The notes under the pieces: generated by a model | Database searches by the model: none | The model's input: the letters and a program-made list of their open reading frames with translations, nothing else | Told to the model about the DNA's origin: nothing | Translations under genes and position numbers: made by a program | Assembly (NCBI RefSeq): GCF_030272615.1 | Contig: NC_081407.1 | Coordinates: forward strand, 144,090,897 to 144,154,896 | Reading direction: 5' to 3' | Source of the DNA: Cryptomeria japonica | Lineage: Eukaryota; Streptophyta; Pinopsida; Cupressales; Cupressaceae | DNA: 64,000 nucleotides | Shown: one piece after another, positions 1 through 11,347 of the stretch | Numbering within the stretch: the first letter of the stretch is position 1 | Layout: every line of letters starts with the position of its first letter

Positions 1-1137
1 ATTAGTTGAATAAATATCTCCTATGATCCTCATAAATGACATCATAAAATAACTCATATGCACAAGGATATAATCATGCAAAAGTCCTTCAAAATTAATC
101 CTCCAAACCTAACTATCCATAGCTCAAGATCCATATCCATGAGAACAAAAAACATAGAACATAATGGATCTAAAAATAAGAATGGGAAAATATGTTTTCG
201 ATGGTAAACCACTGAGTAGACCAAGAGTGGGGAATGAGAATTCTCCTCCAAGATAATTAAATCATCATGACTCTCTCCAAGAACAATATCCTCTAAAGTA
301 CAACATGAAATCATGTGCACATCCAAGTGTAAACTCCTTCATCTTCCAACTAAAACCTCCAAAGAGTAACCATCTCAATAAATGCTTCTAATCCCAAGAA
401 AAATCTAGCCTCACCCAAGTCTCCAAGTATCCATGAGCTCCATTAATTTATCAATCCATGCTAATATCCAAATGCAACACAACACCATCACGAATCTCCC
501 AATAAAATTACCAATGGAATCAATAGCAAGGAAACCAATGAGACCACTATCAATATTCCAATCATAGAATCAAGAGCCCAATCATACATCATGATCTAAT
601 ATCTCCTCCTAGGATATCACATGCACCAATGCATACATCCTATTCTCAAGAAAAAATGTATCATGTCAGACTCTGAAAGAACATCAAGAGTAAACCAAGA
701 TACAATACCAAATATTCTCTAAACCAAGGATCAACATCTCTAATCACATGAAGATAATATCCTTATCCTAATGATAAACTTGAAAATATGAAAGAAACCT
801 TATTGTAGCCACAAGATCCAAGAGCTCCTCCCAGACATCAAAAAATTTGAACATGATCATCCATCACAAAACAAAAAAATCTACATCATTGCTAAAACTC
901 TCACTAAAGGATGATATCAAGCTACTCATGACATCATGACAACCATATCCTAAATGAAGATCACTCATAGTCCACACACACTCAACTAGGACCCCAATAG
1001 GTCCAAAGACAAATTAGAACCAATATATCCAAGCAAAGAAGATACAACTATCATCAAACCATCAACAGTCAATCCTACACTAACAAACCATCACTATCAA
1101 AAGATCACATTGAAATGTGTAACAAAGATATTGTGAT
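1..1137. other. Background DNA without recognisable gene
   Basis: AT-rich sequence in which I recognise no conserved protein, LTR end or RNA gene. The longest open frames are under 100 codons and look random. It is the left flank of element D and, with 4922-5183, 41290-41579 and 52574-53849, is the oldest layer of the window, into which D, A1 and A2 inserted. It may be a decayed older repeat, but nothing visible proves that. Confidence 0.6.
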
Positions 1138-1142
1138 GTCAT

Positions 1143-1768
1143 TATTGGCATTAGATTTTCATTGATGTGAACAAGAGAATAGTTGTAGATAGGTGAAGCA
1201 CATAACGTGGAGGTTATTGCATGTGTTGTGGAGTTGCAGAAGAAATGTGTCGCAGGTTGCAGAGGAACTGGTAGGCACAAATAAGTGATTTCATGTGTTG
1301 CAGTAATGTACACAATGTAGTTTCTTGTTCTACAGGTATACCATAGTGTGTTTAATCCATCGCCATTGATGTGTGCAAGTTACAAAATTCAAAAATATCA
1401 AAAAACCCTTGGTTCTATAGTTTTCGGCGAGACCATGCTTTTCAGAAAGACTCACTTTATGCTCAAGTGGCTTGTTGAAGTCTTGCCAATGCTGTTTATT
1501 TTAGGCATGACTTGGTGTTTTGGTGAAATATTTCTCACCTCTTATCAACCTCTTTGTGTTATACGGATATGGTGGGACCCCTCGGTCAAAAGCTTCTTAT
1601 TGGCCTATCGCATCCAAATGGAAAATCAGAAGTTGTCTTGTTTTCATGCCGAGTTCCGACCAGCCTTTGACCCCCGACAACGGGCCTACCTTGTCCGAGC
1701 TTCAAATGATATCCACTTGGCAGTTGTTGATTGGTCCACCCAGGTCATGATGTGTGGACTATTGATTC
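1143..1768 (+). repeat. 5' LTR remnant of element D
   Basis: It aligns by eye with the first part of the 3' LTR at 2645 onward: shared blocks such as GGTGAAGCACATAAC and TGATATCCACTTGG occur in the same order. Homology stops near 1755-1775, where the text changes directly to RNase H coding sequence, marking the deletion breakpoint. About 1.6 kb of LTR is lost. Confidence 0.8.
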
Positions 1769-2332
1769 ACATGTGAATGCAGTAAGAAGAATATTCAAGT
1801 ATTTGCAGGGAACACTTAATTATAGCCTATGGTATCCAAAGAATGGTGAGTTCTACAAGCCTATATTGATGTTAATTGGGCAAGATGCATTGATGACAAA
1901 AAGAACACCAGTGGTGGAGCTTTCTTTCATGGAAATAAGTTGGTTTCATGGCATATCAAGAAATAAGAGTCAATCTCATTATCAATTGTTGAAGTTGAAT
2001 ACATTGCAGCTACCACATGTTGCTCACAAGTATTATGGATGAAGAAGACACTGAAGGACATTCAGGTATAATTTTTAGACCCCATTACCATAATGTGTGA
2101 CAACTCAAGTGTAATCAACATATCAAAGAATCCATTCACACACTCAAGGAAAAAACACATAGCAATCAAATATCATTTTCTAAGAGAGAAGGTAGTTTAT
2201 AAGGAGGTCAAGTTGGAATATGTTCCTACAGGTGAACAAGTGGAAGACATTTTCACCAAGCCCCTACCTAAGGATACATATGAATATCTTAGGATAAAAT
2301 TTGGGGTTGTTCCTCCTTCATGTAGAAGTTAA
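1769..2332 (+). pseudogene. pol: Copia RNase H remnant (pol 3' end) of element D
   Basis: The segment begins in the RT-RNase H connection (RRIFKYLQGT, LWYPKNGEF) and continues through RNase H. Its C-terminal part reads CDNSSVINISKNP, KHIAIKYHFLRE, then VEDIFTKPLPKDTYEYLR, the standard copia pol ending. The first half (to about 2042) and the second half (from 2093) are in different frames, and the middle around the catalytic ADWAG and EAEY motifs is garbled by small indels. Integrase and RT catalytic motifs are absent. The stop at 2332 lies about 260 bp before the first purine tract, as is normal for this lineage. It is a non-functional relic. Confidence 0.88.
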
Positions 2333-2591
2333 GAAGTTAATGAGAGTCATTGGTTTAGGGGGAGTCTACTATTCCATCATTTTCATCCTTGAACCACATG
2401 CCCATTCTCAGAGGGAGATTTGATTTTCTTTTTAAGCAGCACTAGAACTACTTTTTATATTGTAATAATGGTTCATCTATCTTTTAGGTGGTAATGACAG
2501 TCCAATGCATATTTCCAGCAGGATATTAATCTTTTTGTTTCTCAACAAGGGATAAGAATTTTGTCTCAGTCAGGCCCTTTGTCATTGTTGG

Positions 2592-2644
2592 CAAAGGGGG
2601 AGAAGATTGGCATTGTGGTTGCCATCAATGCTAAAGGGGGAGAT
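2592..2644 (+). other. Double polypurine tract of element D
   Basis: Two copies of AAAGGGGGAGA occur at about 2593-2603 and 2633-2643, separated by 30 bases; the second abuts the 3' LTR start TGTTGCCATTAG. The polypurine tract primes plus-strand DNA synthesis in LTR elements; repeated tracts are known in Sireviruses. Confidence 0.85.
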
Positions 2645-4916
2645 TGTTGCCATTAGATTGTCATTGATGTCAACAAGAAAACAATTGCAAACAGGTGAAG
2701 CACATAACACACAGGTTATCGCATGTGCTGTGGAGTTGCAGAAGAGATGTGTTGTTGGTTGTAGAGGAATTGGTAGGCACAAAGAAGTGATTTCATGTGT
2801 TGCAATGGTGTACATGAGGTGGTTTCTTATTCTACAGGTATCCCACAGTATTTTTGATCCATCGTCATTGATGTGTGCAATTTGCAGAATTCAAAAATGT
2901 CAAAAATTCCTTGATTATGTAGTTTTTAGTGAGACTATGCTTTTTGGAAAGACTCACTTTATGCTCGGGTGGCCTGTTGAAGTCTTGCTGATGTTGTTTG
3001 TTTTTGGCAAGACTTGGTCTTTTGGTGAAATATTTTTCACTTCTTATTAGCCTCTTTGTATTATATCGATATGGTGGGACCCCGCAGTGAAAAGCCTCTT
3101 ATCGGCCTATCGCATCTAAATAGGAAAGCATAAGGTGTTTTGTTTTCATGCCGAGTTCCAACCGACCTCCGATCCTCGACAGAAGTCCCACCTTGTCCGA
3201 GCTTCAGATGATATCCACTTGGTAGTTGCTGATTGGTCCACCTAGGTCATGATGTGTTCATGTGGGGGCTAGCCAAGTCACTTATCAACATATCACATCT
3301 AACTAGAAAAGTGGAAGTTGTTCTTGGTGTTGATTCTTGGCCAACCTCCAATCTTCGATAGTCGGGCCCATGATTGTCTGAGCATCTATAGATGTCCTGT
3401 TGGCTATTTCTAATTGGTTCACTTGACAGTGATGTGTTGTGTGGGACCTATGGCTATGTGGTTGCTACGGATTTGTTCTCTCAAGTTGACTATCGTGCTA
3501 TCGGGTCAAATAAGAAGTGGTGCCCATTCTAATTATGTTTTTCTTGCTCTCCTGTTTCCTCTGATAGCTCGATCCTTCGATATGATGTTGTGTTGTATGG
3601 TTGGATGGTTCGTATGGTGCCCATATCATCCTTTTGTCTCTTGAAATCTTTTTGTGGCAGTTGAATGGTCCACGTTGGTGGTGTCATATTCTTGGGGGAC
3701 CCAAGTGCCAAGTAGGAAGGCGGGGTAGCAGATTTTTCCTTAACTAGCTCCTTGTTTTAATCATGCAATCACACGCCTATGCAAGTTGTTGATCTGATTA
3801 AAGATGTGGCCCATTTATGTGGGGGCCCATGGTGGTTGACCAAGTTTGACTAGATGATCTGGGCAGAATTCTACAAACAACAAAAATTAACAAATCGATA
3901 TGTCTTCTTCATCACCAATGGGTGTCAATTGTTGAATGGTCCATGTGGGTTGTTGACCAAGGTTGACCTGATGACATCGAAGGATGTTGAGGACATGGAA
4001 CACACATGAAAAATGAATTCCACTTGGAAGAAACAGAAATAGAGCTCAAATGCATAAAGGAAGGATACCGGGTCTCTTCGGTCAGTTGGAGATTGTCAAA
4101 ATTAGAAATTTGTATGCAAAGAATAAATCAGGTGTCAAAGGGAAAAATATAGTGCATACCAATAATGCTAAGATTTTCAGAGAAAAGATGGAAAGAGATA
4201 TTCAATATGGACGACTACAGATTTGTAACAATGACACAAGATTTATAATTGTTGGAACTAACTGTTTTTGAATTTTCTCTTTTGGAGGGAAAACTCATGG
4301 ATTCAAAGAATTAAAAAATAAAAAAAGTTTGAAGTGAAGGCAAGTTGTAGGTGATAATAATAATTGTTGTTGGCGAATAATAGAAGCAGTTCTGAAAAAT
4401 AGAGAGAAGTGAATAGAGGAAAGTGTAGAGGGGTAGAAAAGTTTTTTATGTAGGTGTGCATAACACGACGTCCAAACAGTCAATATTATTGCAGAAAAGA
4501 TTGTAGGTAGAGTAATCTGAGGGTGGAGAGAGAAAACAAATTTGAGGAAGAAGGTTAGAATTATATATTGTCTAAGTGTTACAAAACACATTTGTAACAA
4601 GGTTTTACATTGCATTATAAAAATTGATATCATTATATTTCTCTGAGTGGGTGCTCAGAGCAGGGGTTGGTGCTCAAAATCATTAGGGGTTGGTTCTCCT
4701 TGGGTTGGTGCCCTAAACATATTGTAATAAGAGATTTGATTGTGAGGCTAGATTGGAGCAGTAGACTCCAATAACTATACTCATTGAGGTTTTTCCCACA
4801 TCAGGTTTTCCTCATATATATTGTGTCTTGTGGTTTGCATTTGCATGATTTTTGGTTTAATTTTTTTTTGAATATCATTGATTCACCCCGCTCTTAGTGA
4901 TCACTTGTGTTCTTCA
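2645..4916 (+). repeat. 3' LTR of element D
   Basis: This 2,272-bp LTR starts TGTTGCCATT and ends TCTTCA before the duplication GTCAT. Near the end it carries GATTCACCCCGCTCTTAGTG, the cytosine-rich block also found in the LTRs of C, E, G, I and J. At 4663-4766 it shares the module GGTTGGTGCCCTAAA ... GAGGCTAGATTGGAGCAGTAG with solo LTR J, so the two families are related. Confidence 0.86.
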
Positions 4917-4921
4917 GTCAT

Positions 4922-5183
4922 GAGAAACAACATGCTATGTCTTGATAACCATGTTTTCAAGCACTCTAATCATCCATACTCTCATCTCAATGTAACATAC
5001 CAATGCACAAATGACCATAGATAAGGCCAACTAACAAAGGCTACATCAATAGAGTATCAATCTTGTAGATATAGCTATTCTACATTCAAGTCATCACATT
5101 GAAAATAATGAGTTGTGTGTACCAAAATATTACAAAACTCATAGATCCCAAACAATGAAACATGAAAAATCATCATCACATTA
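4922..5183. other. Background DNA between D and A1
   Basis: AT-rich remnant between the right duplication of D and the left duplication of A1. No feature seen. Confidence 0.6.
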
Positions 5184-5188
5184 GTAAC

Positions 5189-6072
5189 TGTTGTCACAAA
5201 AGTTTACACCCTTGATGACCGAAGAAACCTTGGTCATCAACCTTGTGAAATATAGAATCAACTTCCCAAGTGTGGGACCTTACAAAATGTGAGGTTGAAT
5301 CTCCGGAGAAGACTAATTTCCTTTCAATCTGATGCAAAGTGTTGGACCAACCCAACACATAAAAATCTAATCTATGATCTGACAGGGAAAAGGGAGAGAG
5401 AGAAAGGTTGCATGAAAGAAGGGAAAAAAGGATTTGTACCAAGACTAAAATGATGATCTCCCCTACCTAGGATCACACAAAACATCAATGAAAACTACCC
5501 AAGGATGCACAAAATTATATTCTTCTTAGTCTTCTAAGTGTGAGTGAAGGTTGGGAATCAACATGGTTACTTACACTACAGAAAATCAAAAGAGAATGCA
5601 TTTAAACAAAGAAGTAAACACTTACACAAATTGCAAGAATTGAATAGAGGCAAGAAAGATAATTTTATTGATAAAAGGGAAAGGCAAATTTATAGATGCA
5701 GAGAGACATAAGCCTTCTGCAAAATCATAGAATAGAAGATGATTGAGAAAATTACAAAAAAATGCCTTTATAGTTCAGGCATAACTCTAGATGGTTGCAA
5801 TTGAGAAACCCTAACCCTACCCAAGTTAGGTTACACAATGTTTAAGAGGGGAGAAGATCAGATCAAAAAATCTAATAACGTATTGAAACAAGCCTCTGAA
5901 GGCATCCTCTGCCTCTGGAAAAGCAAATATCCCCACAAATTAGGGAAAACCCTGCATCTAGATGCGTCTCTGTGTACTAGATGGCATTTGCAGGCACAAA
6001 AAGTCTTCAAATTGTGTTGAAGAGGCATGGGTTGTATCTGGAATCGGCAGTAGGCATCATGTATGGAGTAAT
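5189..6072 (-). repeat. A1 3' LTR, distal part
   Basis: It matches the left half of the other A1 LTR (39296 to about 40170) block for block, for example CCTTGGTCATCAACCTTGTG and AGAAGACTAATTTCC. It ends at 6072 where element C inserted; the LTR resumes at 25040. Confidence 0.9.
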
Positions 6073-6986
6073 TGTTGGTATTATGGATGACATCATCATG
6101 TGTTGCATTGGTTTTGTCATTGATGTCAACACTTATCCTTCTGGAGGTCCACTTTGTGGTCCTGACATGGTTAGTGGCTTGTGCACAGTCACCCCTATAT
6201 GTTCACCGATAGGTTATATGGTTCACCAACAGTGATTATGACTTGCTATCATCTAGAGATCATCTGGTTATGTCGAAGACATAGATTGGATGTTTGGATT
6301 TGGTGTTTTTCTTATTGGTCTAACCGAGTTCACATGGTTGCCTTTACCGACAGATAGGTCTAGGTTATGGACCAGTACTTGATATCTATTCCAGATCAAC
6401 ACAACACGTTTTGGAAATGGTTTATTGATTGGATAATGTGTAAATGTATTGAGCTGACATATTGTATCGCATCAAGACTTATTTGTAATTGATTTAAATG
6501 TAATATCTTTAGTGAGCCAACCTTAACATTTGGTCTTAGGTTTTGCATAAATGATTGTAAGATCTTATTGAAGATCAGATATCATGAGTGCGTGCGAATA
6601 TTGAAGAGCGAAAATAAGCAGATCCTTGTACGAATCACACAGACATTATCTGAAGGTTGAAGAAAGGTTATGAAGGTGTTTGGAACTCATGGTCAAAAGT
6701 TAAATCGATACTGAATCCATCATTGCAGATGCTATATTGAAGCAGTACATTGTTATTGGATTTAACCATCCAATTGTAGTCAGTTTGACTCCTATTTTTT
6801 GATTGAGCAGTGAGCTCTAGGCGGTTGGCCTTTCTGCATGTGCAAACCCCATTTGTATACACTTACTATTTGTAGTAGTATCATCTAATTGTGGGTAAGG
6901 TTTCCCATCGTGGTTTTTCCCCTTACAAGGTTTCCATGTCAAAATCTTTGTGTCATGTGTTGTGGATGTTGTTTGTCTTTCTGTTC
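6073..6986 (+). repeat. Element C outer 5' LTR, first 914 bp
   Basis: It is collinear with the 3' LTR at 23957 through CTTTCTGTTC, then switches at a shared TGTTC (6982-6986) into integrase sequence of the opposite strand. The last part of the LTR, the primer site and gag do not follow. Confidence 0.87.
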
Positions 6987-7303
6987 TTCCTTTCCACAAC
7001 TCCATTTTGCTAGGGTGTTCGAGGTGTTGATAGTTGTCTTTTGATTCCATTCTCCTCACAGAATGAATAAGAATTGAATTCCCTAGATGTAAATTCTCCT
7101 CCTTGATCAGATCTTAAACATTTGATTTTCTTGCCGGTTTCATTCTCTACCATTGTCTTGTATATCTTGAATCTTCCAAAAGCTTCTGATTTCTCCCTGA
7201 GAAAAGTAACCCAACACATTCTAGAATAATCATCAATTATTAGCATAAAGTATCTATCACCCTGAAGACTTCTTGTTCTTGTTGGACCACATAAACCAGT
7301 ATA
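6987..7303 (-). pseudogene. pol: Inverted copia integrase fragment in element C
   Basis: Read on the minus strand this is the middle of the integrase catalytic core: TGLCGPT, then FMLIIDDYSRMCWVTFLREK, KIKCLRSDQGGEFTSREF and NGIKRQLSTPRTP. It includes the second catalytic Asp (SDQGG) but is cut off before the Glu (VERKN). It corresponds to about 13010-13325 on the plus strand. The core is more open here than in the plus copy, which has stops in the same motifs (for example SDQGG followed by a stop), so this fragment was copied from, or preserved, a healthier template. Confidence 0.87.
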
Positions 7304-7332
7304 TCATATACCATAGTTAGTTCCATCAAGTT
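7304..7332 (-). other. Short duplicated piece of gag start at a rearrangement joint
   Basis: About 29 bases matching the beginning of gag (11380-11408; AACTTGATGGAACTAACTAT on the minus strand) lie between the integrase and gag fragments. The proper gag start also occurs at 7627-7660, so this is an extra templated piece. Flanking joints share 3-4 bases. Confidence 0.75.
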
Positions 7333-7688
7333 TCATACTTGACCCGATAACATTCCAGTTTTGCAATTTTGACAATGGTATCTCCTTCATTCAATGTTTC
7401 CAGTTTATCCCAAATAGATTTAGTAGTAGATCTATCTAATAATCCTAGGATTTGTTGATTTGATAATGCACTCAGAAGTGCTTCTCTTGCATTGCAGTCA
7501 TTCTCCAAGTCTTTAGCCAATGTCAGTGGATGAGGTTGATTAGGAGTAAGACCAACAAAGTTATTCTTAGTAACATCCCATATATCTCTTCCAATGCAGT
7601 TCAAATGTGTTTCCATTATGATCTTCCATATACCATAGTTAGTTCCATTAGGTTTCAGACTGTCCTTCCTGAAAATATTTGCTGCCAT
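7333..7688 (-). pseudogene. gag: Inverted copia gag N-terminal fragment in element C
   Basis: It begins ATG at 7688 (MAANIFRKDSLKPNGTNYGI) and covers about 118 residues of the N-terminal gag domain, including WDKLETLNEGDT and IVKIAKLECYRVKYE. It is closely similar to the plus-strand gag at 11348 and open throughout. It stops abruptly at the joint near 7332; the rest of gag, the zinc knuckle and protease are missing. The start lies about 40 bases inside the primer site, as in the plus copy. As a truncated capsid-like fragment it is not expected to function. Confidence 0.88.
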
Positions 7689-7728
7689 AGGATCTCATCA
7701 AGCTATTAGGCTTCTGCAAAAAGAGGAC

Positions 7729-7744
7729 TTGGCTCTGATACCAA
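7729..7744 (-). other. Primer-binding site (tRNA-Met type), inverted copy
   Basis: The minus strand reads TTGGTATCAGAGCCAA next to the LTR end CCTAACA. This is the usual initiator-tRNA-Met complement that starts minus-strand synthesis in plant copia elements. Confidence 0.88.
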
Positions 7745-7745
7745 T

Positions 7746-8825
7746 TGTTAGGAAATGAGAAGGAAAACTAAGAGGGGGGTGAATCAGTTGTCATAAATTA
7801 TAACTCAAAACAAATTATTCCAACTTAAAACTTAGTGTCGGTAAAACAAACTTGAATGTGAGTAAAATAGATTAACAGTTATTGTAGTGCCGGTATAACT
7901 TAATGCATGGAACATAAAGAGAAAAAACATCCACAACACATGACACCAAGATTTTGATGTGGAAACCCTATAAGGGGAAAAACCATGGTGGGAAACCTTA
8001 CCCACAATTAGATGATACTACTACAAATAGTAAGTGTATACAAATAGGGTCTGCACATACAAAAAGGTCAACCGCCTAGAGCTCACTGCTTAATCACAAA
8101 ATAGGAGTCACACTGACTACAATTGGATGGTTAAATCCAATAACAATGTACTATTTCAATATAGCATCTGCAATGCTGCATTTAGTACCGGTTTAAGCTT
8201 TGACCATGAGTGCCAAACACCTTCATAACCTTTCTTCAACCTTTAGATAATGATTGCGTGATTCGCACAAGGATCTGTTTATTTTCGCTCTTCGATATTC
8301 TCACACACACTCATAATTTCTAATCTTCAATAAGATCTTACAATCATTTATACAAAACCTAAGACCAAATGTTAAGGTCGGCTCACTAAATATATTACAT
8401 TTAAATCAATTACAAATAAGTCTTGATGCGATACAATGTGTCAGCTCAATACATTTACACATTAGCCAATCAATAAACCATTTCGAAAACATGTCGTGCT
8501 GATCTGGAATAGATATCAAGTACAGGTCCATAACCTAGACCTATCTGTCAGCAATGACAAATATGTGAACTTGATTAGACCAATAAGCCAAAAACCAAAT
8601 CCAAACATCCAATCCATGTCTTCGACATAACCAAATGATCTCCAGATGATAACAAGTCATCATCACTACCGATGAACCATATAACCTGCTGGTGAACATA
8701 TATTGGTGATTGTGCATAAGACACTAACCATGGCGAGACCACAATGTGGACCTCCAGAAGGATAAGTGTTGACATCAATGACAAAACCAATGTAACACAT
8801 GACGAAGTCATCCATAATACCAACA
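7746..8825 (-). repeat. Complete inverted LTR within element C
   Basis: 1,080 bp, minus orientation, from TGTTGGTATTATGG (8825) to TCCTAACA (7746). It is flanked on both sides by element-internal sequence: purine tract and RNase H upstream, primer site and gag downstream. A normal element has LTRs only at its ends, so this is an interior LTR, as in a tandem or circular intermediate. Its cytosine-rich block (AGAGGGGGGTGAATCAG on the plus strand) lies at 7770-7786. Confidence 0.88.
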
Positions 8826-9081
8826 ATCTTTCCCTTTGGCATTGATGGCAACACTAGATGGAAAAACATCTAAGTGCCAAAAATAGAATACCAAAAACCA
8901 ACAAACCAACAATCTCCCAAAATAGATCAATACCAGAAATCAAAACCAAAATACATCTCTCCCCAAAGTACAAAGTTTTTCCATAGACATCTCTCCCCAT
9001 TTGACATCAAATGCCAAAGTAGTTAAGAATCAAAACATAACATACAACTAACTACTCCCCCTAAGCAGTATCTCTCCTTCA
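8826..9081 (-). other. 3' non-coding region with purine tracts, inverted copy
   Basis: On the minus strand GCCAAAGGGAAAGAT abuts the LTR at 8826-8840. Further purine-rich copies sit near 8960 and 8990-9001 (AAATGGGGAGAGATG), giving the multiple-tract arrangement of Sireviruses. Confidence 0.75.
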
Positions 9082-10258
9082 TCAAAGCCGGGAAAAGATT
9101 TTTCTATTAGTCCCTACCGGTTTGATCCCAATATTTATCATTCGAGTCTTTGCCGATGGGGAAATTACCCCAAGTTGCTCTGTGAGATATTCAAATGTTT
9201 CCTTTGGCAAAGGCTTTGTAAAAATATCTGCAATTTTCTCTTTAGTATTCACATAAACCAATCTCACTTCATTTGCTTCAACATTCTCTTTCAGAAAATT
9301 GTACTTAATAGAAACATTCTTTGTCTTAGAGTGAAATATCGGATTCTTTGATATATCAATTGCTACTGAATTATCACAATAAATAATTATCGGTTCTTTG
9401 CATTTTACCTTTATATCCTTCAACATTTGCTTGATCCATAATACCTTAGTGCAATTAGTTGTTGCTGCAACATATTTTGATTCTATTGTAGATAATGATG
9501 TACAAGTCTGCTTCTTGCTTATCCATGAAATTAATCTTCTGCCAAGAAAGAATGCACCACCAGTGGTACTCTTTATGTCATCTACATCTCCTGCCCAATT
9601 TGCATCTGTATATGCACATAACTCAAAATTTTCATCCTTAGGATACCATAAACCAAGATTTGTTGTGCCTTGTAGGTACCGAAAAATCCTTTTAATTGTT
9701 GATTTGTGATTTTCTTTAGGATTGCTTTGAAATCTAGAAACAATACATACTGCATTCACTATATCAGGTCTAGTTTGCGTCAAATACAATAATCCTCCAA
9801 TCATAGATTTGTACCATGTCGGATTAATAGGAGTTGAATAATCTTTTAATGTCAATTTATCTATTGTAGTCATAGGAGTACTTACTGGTTTGGAGTTTTC
9901 CATACCAAATTTCTTCAAAAGTTCCTTCAAGTATTTTGTTTGACATATGAATATACCTTTATCTGTTTGTGAAATATGCAAACCTAGAAATTTTTTTATC
10001 TCTCCAATCATAGACATTTCAAATTCTTCCTGCATCGTGTTAGCAAAGTCTTTACATAATCCTTCTTCACCTCCAAAAATGATATCATCCACAAATACTT
10101 CAATAAACAAAATATCATCATAGGTGACTTTGTAATACAAATTGTTGTTAGCATTACATTTGTGTATCCAAGCTTTAAAAGATATTTATCCAATCTAGCA
10201 TACCAAGCTCTGGGAGCTTGCTTCAATCCATATAAATATTTCCTTAACCTGCAAACCA
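9082..10258 (-). pseudogene. pol: Inverted copia RT-RNase H fragment in element C
   Basis: Minus-strand coding for the second half of RT and all of RNase H. It begins at DMVCRLRK, passes [15 protein letters not shown], has a frameshift near 10150, then runs open for 352 codons from 10140: VFVDDIIFGGEE (the catalytic Asp pair), FLGLHISQTDKGI, STPMTT, RFQSNPKENHKST, then RNase H with AYTDANWAGDVDD, SLSTIESKYVA, IYCDNSVAIDISKNP and IADIFTKPLPKETFEYL. The usual EAEY is here ESKY. It corresponds to 14350-23600 of the plus copy without nested E, so this piece predates or escaped that insertion. It ends at a TATCCTT joint (10259-10265). Confidence 0.9.
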
Positions 10259-11290
10259 TATCCTTTTGGAGGTCCATATTGTGGTCCCCACATGGTTAGT
10301 GGCTTATGCACAATCACCAGTATATGTTCACCGACAGGTTATATGGCTCACCGGTAGTGATGATGACTTGTTATCATTTGGAAATCATTTGGTTATGTTG
10401 AAGACACGGATTGGATGTTTGGATTTGGTGTTTTGCTTATTGGTCTAATCGAGTTCACATATTTGCCTTTACCGACAGATAGGTCTAGGTTATGGATTGG
10501 TACTTGATATCTATTCCATATCAGCATGACACGATTTGGAAATGGTTTATTGATTGGATAATGTGGAAATGTATTGAGCCGACATATTGTCTCGCATCAA
10601 GACTTATTTGTAATTGATTTAAATGTAATATCTTTAGTGAGCCAACCTTAACATTTGGTCTTAGGTTTTGTATAAATGATTGTAAGATCTTATTGAAGAT
10701 CATATATTATAAGTGTGTGCGAATATTGAAGAGCGAAAATAAGCAGATCCTTGTGCGAATCACACAGACATTATCTGAAGGTTGAAGAAAGGTTATGAAG
10801 GTGTTTGACACTCATGGTCAAAGCTTAAACTGGTACTGAATCCAGCATTGCAGATTCTATATTGAAGCAATACATTGCTATTGGATTTAACCATCCAATT
10901 GTAGTCAGTGTGACTCCTATTTTGTGATTGAGTAGTGAGCTCTAGGCGGTTGGCCTTTCTGCATGTGCAAACCCCATTTGTATACACTTACTATATGCAG
11001 TAGTATCATCTAATTGTGGGTAAGGTTTCCCACCATTTTTTCCCCCCTTACAGGGTTTCCACCTTAAAATATTTGTGTCATGTGTTGTGGATGTTGTTTC
11101 TCTTTCTATTCCATGCATTAAGTTCTACCGACACTGCTATAGCTATTAATTTGTTTTACAAACATTAAAGTTTGTTTTACCAGCACTAAGTTTTAAGTTG
11201 GAATAATTTGTTTTGAGTTATAATTTATTGACAACTGGTTCACAACTGATTCACCCCCTCCCTCTCATTTTTCCTTCCCGATTCCTAACA
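10259..11290 (+). repeat. Element C inner 5' LTR lacking its first ~61 bp
   Basis: Collinear with the 3' LTR from CCTTTTGGAGGTCC (LTR offset about 62) to CGATTCCTAACA, followed at once by the primer site. It overlaps in content with the outer LTR piece 6073-6986, so the inverted segment is not a simple insertion into one LTR. ACTGATTCACCCCCTCCCTC at 11246-11265 is the conserved cytosine-rich block. Confidence 0.87.
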
Positions 11291-11291
11291 A

Positions 11292-11307
11292 TTGGTATCA
11301 GAGCCAA
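11292..11307 (+). other. Primer-binding site (tRNA-Met type) of element C
   Basis: TTGGTATCAGAGCCAA follows the LTR end by one base and is complementary to initiator tRNA-Met as in most plant copia elements. Confidence 0.9.
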
Positions 11308-11347
11308 GTCCTCTTTTTGCAGAAGCCTAACAACTTGAGGAGATCCT

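Larger units (their letters stand above)
1143..4916 (+). mobile_element. Element D: deleted Ty1/copia (Sirevirus-type) retrotransposon
   Basis: The element is flanked by the perfect 5-bp duplication GTCAT (1138-1142 and 4917-4921). It holds a 5' LTR remnant, the RNase H end of pol, a double polypurine tract and a full 3' LTR of 2,272 bp. Everything between the middle of the 5' LTR and RNase H is missing: rest of the LTR, primer site, gag, protease, integrase and most of RT. The terminal TG has become TA at the left end. Double purine tracts and a cytosine-rich block near the LTR end are known traits of the Sirevirus (SIRE/Maximus) lineage. It cannot move by itself. Confidence 0.87.

Noticed and set aside
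7729-7744. TTGGTATCAGAGCCAA as part of a tRNA gene
   Set aside because: It is only the complement of a tRNA 3' end next to an LTR, that is a primer-binding site; no cloverleaf surrounds it.
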